A stretch of DNA of 13,379 bases from Reyranella sp. (lineage in GTDB: Bacteria; Pseudomonadota; Alphaproteobacteria; Reyranellales; Reyranellaceae), in contig JAUXST010000063.1 in NCBI GenBank assembly GCA_030679805.1, positions 1-13,379 of the forward strand, given 5' to 3'. The notes beneath the pieces were generated by a model. It was not told the origin of the DNA and did not search any database. It saw nothing but the letters and a program-made list of their open reading frames with translations. Each line of letters starts with the position of its first letter. Position 1 is the stretch's first letter. Below are positions 1 to 6,378 of the stretch, piece by piece. The position numbers and the translations under genes were made by a program.

Positions 1-255
1 CGACCTGAGAACCTTCGACCATGCCCCGCCCGGCGCGCCCGCCGGTATGTATCCCTGGAGGATGAGGGGAGGTCCCGCGGCCTTTACCGGGTATTCGCTA
101 CCCAGCGTCCTGAGCCGTGCGTAGCAAGCAAAGGCTGCCCCCGCCGACGATCCGTCCGGCTGTGGGGTGGACCGAGGTGCGAGAAAACGCATCCGAGGAC
201 TGATTTGACGGTCATCTGCGGCCGCCCGAGGTGGGGCCGCAGGGTCAGATTTTCT
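1..255 (+). other. Structured non-coding stretch, possible RNA gene of unknown class
   Basis: No convincing protein gene lies in 1-336. On the plus strand nested complementary segments are visible: GCGGCCTTT at 77-85 pairs with AAAGGCTGC at 130-138 (one G-T wobble), GGAT 60-63 can pair with ATCC 150-153, and GGGG 66-69 can pair with the C run at 138-142. Inside lies hairpin GGGTA 89-93 / TACCC 99-103 with loop TTCGC. A separate hairpin CCGGCG 30-35 / CGCCGG 40-45 lies upstream, and GTGCG 177-181 / CGCAT 188-192 downstream. The block ends near a terminator-like hairpin (216-242). This looks like a folded transcript, perhaps a small RNA or the leader or trailer of a gene left of the window. I compared it from memory with RNase P, SRP, tmRNA, 6S and cobalamin, TPP, glycine and FMN riboswitches and found no convincing match. 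In GC-rich DNA such pairings also arise by chance, so confidence is low. Confidence 0.25.
216..253 (+). terminator. Terminator-like stem-loop, weak T tract
   Basis: CTGCGGCC at 216-223 and GGCCGCAG at 235-242 form a perfect 8-bp stem around an 11-nt loop, followed by GGTCAG and then TTTT at 250-253. The T tract is short and starts seven bases after the stem, so intrinsic termination would be weak. It would end any plus-strand transcript arising in 1-215. Confidence 0.35.
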
Positions 256-259
256 GCGA

Positions 260-330
260 TGTCACAGGTGGGCGCTCAGCCTGTGTCACAACATTTGTCT
301 CAACTTGGTGTGACACCTTGGTGTGACACC
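260..330. repeat. Array of four TGTCACA/TGTGACA words with a 13-bp tandem repeat
   Basis: TGTCACA occurs at 260-266 and 284-290. Its reverse complement TGTGACA occurs at 309-315 and 322-328. The last two belong to a perfect tandem duplication of TTGGTGTGACACC (305-317 and 318-330), each copy containing the palindrome GGTGT-G-ACACC. The array sits just downstream of the stop codon of the minus-strand molybdenum hydroxylase gene. It could be a cluster of operator half-sites for a gene left of the window or the structured 3' end of the hydroxylase mRNA. The TGTGA/TCACA halves do not have the six-base spacing of a CRP site. Confidence 0.5.
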
Positions 331-336
331 GGAAAC

Positions 337-2679
337 CTACGCCGCCTTCTTCGCCCGGTGGGCCTGGATCGCGGCCCACAGCGACGCCGCCGTCACCGGC
401 ATGTCGATGTGCTTGATGCCGGTGTGCGGGGCGATCGCGTCGACGATGGCGTTGATCACCGAGGGTGGGGCGCCGATGGCGCCGGCCTCGCCCGCGCCCT
501 TCACGCCGAGCGGATTGGTGGTGCACAGGCTATTGTGCATGCCGAAGCTGACGGCCGGTACGATGTCGGCGCGGGGCACGGCATAGTCCATGAACGAGCC
601 GCTGAGCAGTTGCCCCGAGTCCTTGTCGTAGACGGTCCTTTCGGTCAGTGCCTGGCCCACGCCCTGGCCGACGCCGCCGTGGATCTGGCCCTGCAGCAGC
701 AACGGGTTCAGCGCCATGCCGAAGTCGTCCATCACGCTGTAGTTCACGATCTCGATCGTGCCGGTGTCGGGATCGACTTCGAGCTCGCAGACGTGGCAGC
801 CGTTGGGAAAGGTGTCGGCCTCGGGCGTGCGCGTGAATTCGTCGTCGAGGCCGGGCTTCTCGCCTTTCGGCACGTGCTTGGGATCCTTGGCGGCCTTGGC
901 CACGTCGAACAGGCTCATGGTGCGGTCGGTGCCCACGATCTTGAAGCTGCCGTCGGCATAGTCGATGTCGGCCGCACTCGCTTCCATCACCGAGGCCGCG
1001 ACCAGCTTGCCCTTGGCGATGATCTTGTCGGCCACGCCGATCGTCGCCACGCCGGCCACGGCGATGGTGCGGCTGCCGCCGGTAAAACCCTCGGGCGTCG
1101 TGTCGCTGTCGCCCTGCACGATCCGGATGCTGCCGGAGTCGACGCCGAGACGCGCCGAGGCGATCTGGGTGATCGCCGTCTCGTGGCCCTGGCCGTTGGT
1201 CTGGTTGCCGAGGAAGAGCGTGATCGTGGAATCCTCGTTGAACTTGGCGACGGCGGTCTCCGGCGGGCCGCCCGAGCACTTCTCGACATAGGTCGCCATG
1301 CCGATGCCGCGCCACTTGCCCTTGGCGAGCGATGCCGCGCGGCGGGCCGGGAAGCCCGCCCAGTCGGCCTTGTCCATGCCCTTGCGCATGACGCCCTCGA
1401 AGTCGCCGCTGTCGTAGGTGTCGCCCAGCGCCGTCTTGTAGGGGATCTGGCTCTTCTTGATGAAGTTGCGGGCACGGATCTCGTCCGGCGGGAGGCCTGT
1501 CTCGCGCGCGATGTGGTCGACGAAGCGTTCCACCAGATAGGCCGCCTCGGGCCGCCCGGCGCCGCGGTAGGCATCGGTCGGCACGGTGTTGGTCATCACG
1601 CCCTTGATGTTCACGTAGATCGCCGGCGCCGTGTAAAGGCCATTCAGCATCGAGGTGCCGGCCATGGTCGGGATGAAGACGCTGAAATGGCTGAGGTAGG
1701 CGCCCAGCGCTGCATAGGTCGTGATGCGCTGGCCGATGAAGCGGCAATCCTTGTCGAGCGCCATCTCGGCGATCGAGACATGGTCGCGGCCCTGCACGTC
1801 GCTCTGGAAGGCCTCCTGGCGGTCGGGAATCCACTTCACCGTGCGCCTGAGCGCGCGCGAGGCCCACACCACCATGGGATATTCCGGATGCACGAAAATC
1901 TTCATGCCGAAGCCGCCGCCCACGTCGCCGGTGCGCACGCGGAGCTTGGGCGAGCCGATCTTCAGGATCATGTCGGCCACGACAGGCCGGATCATGCTGA
2001 CGCCCTGCGAGGAAACCCACAGCGTCGAGCGGTCGTCCGCGGGGTCGTACTCGCAGATGGCGCCGCGCGGCTCCATCGAATTCACCACCAGGCGCTGGTT
2101 GACGATCTGCAGCTTCACCACCTTGTGGGCCTTGGCGAAGGCAGCATCGGTGGCGGCCTGGTCGCCCATCGCCCAGTCGAAGACGATGTTGTCCTTGATG
2201 TGGTCGTGGACCAGCGGCGCGCCGGGCTGGGCCGAGGCGAACGTGTCGACGGTGTGCGGCCGCGCGACGTAGTCGACCTCGATCAGCTCTGAGGCGTCCT
2301 TGGCCTGTTCCAGCGTCTCGGCCACGACCAGCGCCACCGGATCGCCGACATGGCGGACGCGGCCCTTGGCCAGCATGGGCCGCGAAGTGTCGGCGCGTGG
2401 CGTGCCGTCGCGATTGTCGAGCGGCACCAGGCAGGGCACGTCGCCGAAGTCGGCCTTGGTCACGTCCTCGCCGGTGAAGACCAGCAACACGCCCGGCGCC
2501 TTGCGCGCGGCGGACGTGTCGATGCTCTTGATATCGGCATGGGCATGCGGCGAGCGCAGCACGTAGGCGCGGGCGGCTGGTGCGGAAAGTTTGGTGTCGT
2601 CGGTGTAGCGTCCACCGCCCGTCAGAAGGCGCGGATCTTCGAGCCTGCGTACCGATTGTCCGATGCCGAACTTTGCCAT
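337..2679 (-). CDS. Form II CoxL-like molybdenum hydroxylase large subunit (xanthine dehydrogenase family)
   Basis: A 780-residue molybdopterin-binding subunit of the xanthine oxidase / CO dehydrogenase family; full length, since relatives have about 760-810 residues. It would carry the Mo-pterin cytosine dinucleotide cofactor and hydroxylate or oxidise a small organic substrate in the cytoplasm with FeS (CoxS-like) and FAD (CoxM-like) partners. The N-terminus (GIGQSVRRLEDPRLLTG) is the usual hammerhead-domain opening. The cofactor motif GGGFGMK is at 254-260. The active-site loop is AYRGAGR at 370-376, the form II signature, not the VAYRCSFR loop of true CO dehydrogenases, so CO is probably not the substrate. 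The catalytic glutamate is E731 in GVKGAGEAG. The ATG follows GGAGGAAATC, a good ribosome binding site. Neither partner subunit is next to it. It ends in TAG. Family is very likely; substrate unknown. Confidence 0.95.
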   Translation of the reverse strand: MAKFGIGQSVRRLEDPRLLTGGGRYTDDTKLSAPAARAYVLRSPHAHADIKSIDTSAARKAPGVLLVFTGEDVTKADFGDVPCLVPLDNRDGTPRADTSRPMLAKGRVRHVGDPVALVVAETLEQAKDASELIEVDYVARPHTVDTFASAQPGAPLVHDHIKDNIVFDWAMGDQAATDAAFAKAHKVVKLQIVNQRLVVNSMEPRGAICEYDPADDRSTLWVSSQGVSMIRPVVADMILKIGSPKLRVRTGDVGGGFGMKIFVHPEYPMVVWASRALRRTVKWIPDRQEAFQSDVQGRDHVSIAEMALDKDCRFIGQRITTYAALGAYLSHFSVFIPTMAGTSMLNGLYTAPAIYVNIKGVMTNTVPTDAYRGAGRPEAAYLVERFVDHIARETGLPPDEIRARNFIKKSQIPYKTALGDTYDSGDFEGVMRKGMDKADWAGFPARRAASLAKGKWRGIGMATYVEKCSGGPPETAVAKFNEDSTITLFLGNQTNGQGHETAITQIASARLGVDSGSIRIVQGDSDTTPEGFTGGSRTIAVAGVATIGVADKIIAKGKLVAASVMEASAADIDYADGSFKIVGTDRTMSLFDVAKAAKDPKHVPKGEKPGLDDEFTRTPEADTFPNGCHVCELEVDPDTGTIEIVNYSVMDDFGMALNPLLLQGQIHGGVGQGVGQALTERTVYDKDSGQLLSGSFMDYAVPRADIVPAVSFGMHNSLCTTNPLGVKGAGEAGAIGAPPSVINAIVDAIAPHTGIKHIDMPVTAASLWAAIQAHRAKKAA

Positions 2680-2796
2680 GATTTCCTCCGGGTTGAGAGG
2701 AGGTTAGCCCACGAAAGGCCCACCAAACCACCCCCGCGAAACCTCCGTGTACAGGGACAAAAAGGGTGGTATCTGCTGCCTCGCGGGAGGCAATGG
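2680..2796. promoter_or_regulatory. Divergent intergenic region, hydroxylase / MpaB oxygenase
   Basis: This 117-bp gap must hold the promoters of both divergent genes. It contains the inverted repeat GGAGGTT (2699-2705) / AACCTCC (2740-2746), seven perfect pairs with a 34-base spacer. I cannot assign clear -35/-10 boxes. The Shine-Dalgarno sequence GGGAGG at 2785-2790 lies six bases before the oxygenase ATG. Confidence 0.45.
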
Positions 2797-3993
2797 ATGT
2801 CAAAGAGCCGTATTCTCAACGGCGCCGAAGCGTCGCGTCGGCATGGGGTGCTGGCGGGGACGTATGCTGCGGCCATCATGCATGCCGACCCGCTGGCCGA
2901 CGCCGCGGTCGAGGCGCTGCACGCCTTCCACGGACGCTGGTGGCCGATGGTGCTGAAGGCGCTGGAGGAGGGCGTTGCAGCCGTTCCGGATGCCCCGCCC
3001 GAACTCGCAGCGCTTGTTGCTTCCCTGCCGCCGGAGCCGACGCCCGAAGAGTGGGAAAAGATGGTGCGCGGCAGCGCCGCCGTCGCCCGCGCCGGCGACA
3101 GCGCCGGACTGGTGCTGCAGTGCGCCTCGCTGATGATCGACTACTGGTCGCCGCCGGCCATGAAGCCGCTGGTGATGACGGGCACGTTGCAACAGCAGCC
3201 GATCCATCGGCTGACGCAGACCAACGCCTGGTGGATCGAGCTGCACCGGCAGGGTGGGCTGCATTCCAAGCAGGATGGCTACAAGACGACGGTCCATGTC
3301 CGACTGATCCACGCCTTCGTGCGGCGCATGGTGCGCGGTTCCGGGGCATGGGACCGCGCGGCCTGGGGCGAGCCGATCAACCAGGCCGATCTCTTCTTCC
3401 AGGTCGTGGGTTTCTCCAAGCTCATGATCGATAGCCTGCAACGCATGGGTTACCGGTTCACCGCCGAAGAGAAGGAGGGCTACTATCTCTTCTGGCGCCA
3501 TGTGGCGGCCCTGCTCGGCGTCGAGAAGGTGCTGCTGACCTCCGTCAACGAGGCCGATTGCGGGCGCTATTGGGATCTCTGGATGCTGACCAATCCGGGA
3601 CCGGATGCCGACGGCATCGCGCTCGCCCGCACCACGCTCGAGGCGGTGGCCGGCGTCGGCAATCCGTCGCCCGCGATGCGCCGTTTCCAGCTCTGGCTCC
3701 TGCGCGGCGCTACCTACTGGCTGTTGGGTCGCGACGCCGGCCAGAGACTGAAGGTGCGGTGGACGACGGCCAGCTTCTTGCTGCCGCTAATCTACAAGCC
3801 TGCTGTATGGGCTTCCGAGGTGTTCGCGAAGTGGCGCGGTGTCGACCGTGGCCAGGCGGCGGCGCGGGCGATCCGCAAGCTGGCGCTCGGCAATGCCGCC
3901 CTCGGCGTCGTGCCGGAAGGCACCCAGGTGGTGAGCGCCCCCGAACGTCTGGAGGCACTCGCCAAGTTCAAGCCGGGGGCGCCGGCCTCCTGA
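2797..3993 (+). CDS. Oxygenase MpaB family protein (DUF2236)
   Basis: A 398-residue protein of the MpaB / rubber-oxygenase (Lcp) catalytic-domain family, haem b-dependent oxygenases or related proteins of mostly unknown substrate. The ATG at 2797 is chosen because GGGAGG lies six bases upstream; the open frame runs much further upstream (from 2350) but that part is antisense to the hydroxylase. The conserved core is visible: HSKQDGYKTTVHVRLIHAFVRR at 156-177, where family members carry the basic and histidine residues of the haem site (K163, T164/T165, R169, H172), then INQADLFFQVVGFS around N195-D198. A hydrophobic stretch (SFLLPLIYKPAVWASEVF) lies near the C-terminus. No export signal is seen. 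It is divergent from the hydroxylase and could share its regulation. Family assignment is confident; the exact haem ligand and substrate are not. Confidence 0.85.
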   Translation: MSKSRILNGAEASRRHGVLAGTYAAAIMHADPLADAAVEALHAFHGRWWPMVLKALEEGVAAVPDAPPELAALVASLPPEPTPEEWEKMVRGSAAVARAGDSAGLVLQCASLMIDYWSPPAMKPLVMTGTLQQQPIHRLTQTNAWWIELHRQGGLHSKQDGYKTTVHVRLIHAFVRRMVRGSGAWDRAAWGEPINQADLFFQVVGFSKLMIDSLQRMGYRFTAEEKEGYYLFWRHVAALLGVEKVLLTSVNEADCGRYWDLWMLTNPGPDADGIALARTTLEAVAGVGNPSPAMRRFQLWLLRGATYWLLGRDAGQRLKVRWTTASFLLPLIYKPAVWASEVFAKWRGVDRGQAAARAIRKLALGNAALGVVPEGTQVVSAPERLEALAKFKPGAPAS

Positions 3994-4004
3994 TCGCCGG
4001 CGCC
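3978..4004. terminator. Perfect stem-loop at a convergent gene junction
   Basis: GGCGCCGGC at 3978-3986 and GCCGGCGCC at 3996-4004 form a perfect 9-bp stem with a 9-nt loop. It covers the oxygenase stop codon and most of the 18-bp gap to the convergent gene at 4012. No T run follows on either strand. A bidirectional transcription block or mRNA 3'-end stabiliser fits the position. Confidence 0.5.
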
Positions 4005-4011
4005 GGGGCTG

Positions 4012-4608
4012 TTACTTCTTGGGCGTGATCGACACGACCAGGATGAGGCTGTCGATGGCGGTCAGATAGTCGCCCGTCTTCACCCGTGGCAGCTGGGCGC
4101 GGCCTTCCGGCGTGGTCACGTTGAAGGTTCGGACTTCGCCGCCGGCCGGATTGACCAGCGAGATCGCGCCGCCGGCTGTATCGACGCCGACGACCCACCA
4201 GTTGGCGACTATCTGGTTGGCGGCAACGCCTGTTTCGGCCTTCGGACCCGATGCGCCGACAACGACGCTGGTGTCGCGGTCGCGCGGCGGCCTGGCGTTG
4301 GGGGCCGACAGCACGAAACTGAGTTTCTCTTCGTAGCCCACGAACACATCGTCGCCGACCTTGAGGACGCCGAGATTGCTGACGGCCTCGCTCGTCTTGC
4401 GGCTGACGGTGGCGCCGCTGGGCAGCGTCAGGGTGACGGTGCGCGTGGCCGGATCGATCGCGGTGATGCGGCCGTCCACGGAGTAGCTGGTCGTGGTCGA
4501 AATGCCGACGATCGGCTTGGTCCCCGGCGCGCCCTGTGCGAAGGCGCTTCCGGCCGCCAGAACCGAGCCGGCGAAGGCCAAGGCAATCATACGTCGCTTG
4601 CTGAACAT
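4012..4608 (-). CDS. Secreted protein with two repeated beta modules, unknown function
   Basis: I do not recognise a named family. The 198-residue product has a classic Sec signal peptide: MFSKRR basic start, hydrophobic core, cleavage likely after AFA (residue 24). The mature part contains two similar modules, about residues 44-101 and 137-193. Both begin with a strand pattern of the kind I-x-A-I-D / V-V-G-V-D, continue with a P-x-G turn (LPSG, NPAGG), and close with K-x-G-D (KVGDD, KTGDY) followed by a strand ending in VLS / VVS. They are joined by a linker rich in basic, acidic and proline residues. The start at 4608 is preferred over an ATG at 4623 because the latter lies over the ribosome binding site GGAGGT (4616-4621), seven bases before 4608. 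Periplasmic location is likely. It ends in TAA. Confidence 0.85.
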   Translation of the reverse strand: MFSKRRMIALAFAGSVLAAGSAFAQGAPGTKPIVGISTTTSYSVDGRITAIDPATRTVTLTLPSGATVSRKTSEAVSNLGVLKVGDDVFVGYEEKLSFVLSAPNARPPRDRDTSVVVGASGPKAETGVAANQIVANWWVVGVDTAGGAISLVNPAGGEVRTFNVTTPEGRAQLPRVKTGDYLTAIDSLILVVSITPKK

Positions 4609-4615
4609 CACATCC

Positions 4616-4621
4616 ACCTCC
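4616..4621 (-). promoter_or_regulatory. Shine-Dalgarno GGAGGT that decides the start of the secreted protein
   Basis: On the minus strand GGAGGT is followed by seven bases and then the ATG at 4608-4606. An upstream in-frame ATG at 4623-4621 shares its last base with this motif and has no ribosome binding site of its own. Confidence 0.7.
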
Positions 4622-4720
4622 ATTGATCGCGGAACGCTATCATGACGTTTGTCGGATCGGCTATGGCCGGTCTGTTACATTGGGATTGATTAGATTCAAG
4701 ATTCGCACCGGAGCACTTCC

Positions 4721-6058
4721 ATGACGGTCCACGACCGCGAAGGCCTCGCCCTGACGGGCGCCACGCCGGAGTCGCGCGATCTCTTCGAGCACGCACTCGA
4801 CCTGCAGCGCTGCTATCTCGGCGATCCGCTCGAGGCGATGGACCGCGCGATCGCCGCCGCGCCCGGCTTCGCGATGGCGCATATCGCCCACGGCTGGATG
4901 AGCCTGATCGGTACGGAGCCGCAGGGATTCGCGAGTGCGCGCGAAAGCCACGCGCGCGCCACAGCACTGGCGGCGACGCCGCACGAGCGGGCGCATCTCG
5001 AGGCTCTGGGTCAGCTCGCAGGCGGCCATTTCCATGCCTCGGCAGCGACGCTGCAGCGGCTGTCGATCGACTATCCGCGCGATCTGCTGGCGTTGCAGAT
5101 CGGCCATCACATCGACTTCTTCGTGGGCGACGCGCGCATGATGCGCGACCGCATCGCCCGCGCCCTGCCCGAGTGGAGCGAGGATCGGCCGGGCTACCAC
5201 CTGCTGCCGGCGATGCATGCTTTCGGTCTCGAGGAATGCGGCGACTATGCCTTTGCTGAACGCGAAGGACGCCGCGCCTCGGCGCTTCACCCCGGCGACA
5301 GCTGGGCACAGCACGCCGTGGCGCACGTGATGGAAATGCAGGGCCGGCTGAAGGAGGGCCTTGCCTGGATGCGCGACGATCCCGAGCTGTGGAGCAAGGA
5401 CAGCCTGCTCGCCATCCACAACTGGTGGCATACCGCGCTCTACCATCTCGATCTCGGCGAGATCGACGAGGTGCTCGCGCTCTACGACGGGCCGATCTTC
5501 GGGGCGCAACCGCCTTTCGTGCTGCCGCTGGGTGACGCGGCGGCCCTATTGTGGCGGCTGATGCTGCGCGGCGTCGATGTCGGCGGGCGTTGGACGGTGC
5601 TCGCCGATCTCTGGTCCAAGGTCGAGGGTCTCAGTCTCTATGCCTTCAACGACGCGCATGCAGTGATGGCCTATGTCGCGGCCGGCCGATCCGGGAAAGT
5701 GGCGGAGACGCTTGCCGTGCTCGAAGAGGCGGCGGCGGGGAGTAATTCCAATGCGATCTTCAGTGGCGAGGTCGCGCTGCCGGCGGCGCGCGCCTTCGCC
5801 GCGTTCGGCGAGGGCGACCATGCGCGTGCCGCGGCGCTGCTGCTGCCGGTGATCCCGGTCGCCAACCGCTTCGGCGGCAGCCACGCCCAACGCGACGTGC
5901 TCGACCTCACGTTGATCGAGGCGGCCTTCCGTGCCGGCGATTCGCCTCTCGCGCGGGCGGTGACTGCCGAGCGCCTCGCCGCCAAGCCGGCCAGTCCGTT
6001 CGCCGGATCGCTGTTCAGAAGGGCGCGTCTCGCCCCGTCAGCGGCACCACTCGACTAG
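4721..6058 (+). CDS. Tetratricopeptide repeat protein, TTC38-like
   Basis: A 445-residue all-helical TPR protein resembling the tetratricopeptide-repeat-38 group found in many bacteria and eukaryotes. It has no signal peptide or membrane segment, so it is cytoplasmic. Helix-pair repeats run along its length, for example ALDLQRCYLGDPLEAMDRAIAAAPGFAMAHIAHGW near the N-terminus, the block HHIDFFVGDARMMRDRIARALPEW, and GDYAFAEREGRRASALHPGDSWAQHAVAHVMEMQGRLKEGLAWM. The later segment NWWHTALYHLDLGEIDEVLALYDG is a family landmark. The molecular role of this group is not established; TPRs usually bind proteins. Translation starts at the ATG preceded by GGAG with a 7-base gap. It ends in TAG and overlaps the convergent small gene by 21 bp. 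Confidence 0.88.
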   Translation: MTVHDREGLALTGATPESRDLFEHALDLQRCYLGDPLEAMDRAIAAAPGFAMAHIAHGWMSLIGTEPQGFASARESHARATALAATPHERAHLEALGQLAGGHFHASAATLQRLSIDYPRDLLALQIGHHIDFFVGDARMMRDRIARALPEWSEDRPGYHLLPAMHAFGLEECGDYAFAEREGRRASALHPGDSWAQHAVAHVMEMQGRLKEGLAWMRDDPELWSKDSLLAIHNWWHTALYHLDLGEIDEVLALYDGPIFGAQPPFVLPLGDAAALLWRLMLRGVDVGGRWTVLADLWSKVEGLSLYAFNDAHAVMAYVAAGRSGKVAETLAVLEEAAAGSNSNAIFSGEVALPAARAFAAFGEGDHARAAALLLPVIPVANRFGGSHAQRDVLDLTLIEAAFRAGDSPLARAVTAERLAAKPASPFAGSLFRRARLAPSAAPLD

Positions 6059-6226
6059 GGCCTCGGCGACCCGGCGCCATTCGGTGGCACCGTCGCGGTC
6101 TCCGGATCTCAGGCAACGTGCCAATTCACCCTCGACGACGCCCTCGGCGTCCTTGCCATGGTCTCGGAACAGGCGCCATGCGGCGCACATGGCCGGTGTC
6201 GGGCGCTCGGGCGAAAAATCATCCAT
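6038..6226 (-). CDS. Small acidic cytoplasmic protein, unknown function (DUF6961-like)
   Basis: A 62-residue protein beginning MDDFSPERPTPAMCAAWRLF. The pattern, an aromatic helix followed by RDHGKDAEGVV, then RSGDRDGATEWRRVAEAL, recalls short alphaproteobacterial proteins of unknown function that I associate with DUF6961; that name is from memory and should be checked. Two amphipathic helices around an acidic GDRDG turn are likely. No signal peptide or cysteine motif for metal is apparent. The start codon lies inside a perfect inverted repeat and has no recognisable Shine-Dalgarno; an in-frame TGA lies about 20 codons upstream, so a longer form is limited. The 3' end overlaps the convergent TPR gene by 21 bp. 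That the frame codes is supported mainly by its protein-like composition. Confidence 0.65.
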   Translation of the reverse strand: MDDFSPERPTPAMCAAWRLFRDHGKDAEGVVEGELARCLRSGDRDGATEWRRVAEALVEWCR

Positions 6227-6244
6227 GGCAAGATTTTGCCATGG
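6223..6244. promoter_or_regulatory. Perfect 9-bp inverted repeat over the start codon of the small protein
   Basis: CCATGGCAA at 6223-6231 and TTGCCATGG at 6236-6244 are perfect reverse complements with spacer GATT. The minus-strand start codon (6226-6224) lies inside the proximal arm. It could be an operator or an mRNA hairpin that hides the start of translation. Confidence 0.55.
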
Positions 6245-6324
6245 GGACTTACGGGCCGCACGAATTTCAATTAGTCAGTAGATTGGGCGGTCAAGTCGTC
6301 GTCGACAATTGAGTTTTCGCACTG

Positions 6325-6370
6325 CCGGCGACCGCTTTCGCGGGCGTCGGTGTATGCGAAGGGGGGGGGG
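6325..6370 (+). promoter_or_regulatory. Hairpin followed by a ten-G run at the ribosome binding position
   Basis: CCGGCGACCGC (6325-6335) pairs with GCGGGCGTCGG (6340-6350) around loop TTTC with one G-T wobble and one A-G mismatch. After ten more bases comes an uninterrupted run of ten G (6361-6370), and the ATG of the sensor gene follows eight bases later. The G run is the only purine-rich sequence that could pair with 16S rRNA, so its length would set spacing and strength of translation. Bases 6245-6324 show no further feature that I can name. Confidence 0.55.
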
Positions 6371-6378
6371 ACTAGCCT

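Noticed and set aside
1..255. Known RNA class (RNase P, SRP, tmRNA, 6S, cobalamin or TPP riboswitch)
   Set aside because: Only short resemblances were found (for example CTGAGCCG as in 6S, GCTGCCCCCGC as in cobalamin elements). The remaining conserved cores of those families are missing.
260..328. CRP/FNR-type binding site
   Set aside because: TGTGA and TCACA halves are present, but never as TGTGA-N6-TCACA.
205..2292. Long open frame (695 codons) on the plus strand across the hydroxylase gene
   Set aside because: It is the antisense shadow of a clear molybdenum hydroxylase; its translation is His/Arg/Ala/Gly-rich with no recognisable domain. The same holds for another minus-strand frame at 530-2803.
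337..2679. True aerobic CO dehydrogenase (coxL)
   Set aside because: The active-site loop is AYRGAGR, not the cysteine-containing form I loop, so the copper-binding cysteine needed for CO oxidation is absent.
2350..2796. N-terminal extension of the MpaB-type oxygenase
   Set aside because: The frame is open, but this part runs through the divergent gene and the intergenic region. A strong Shine-Dalgarno directly before the ATG at 2797 fits better.
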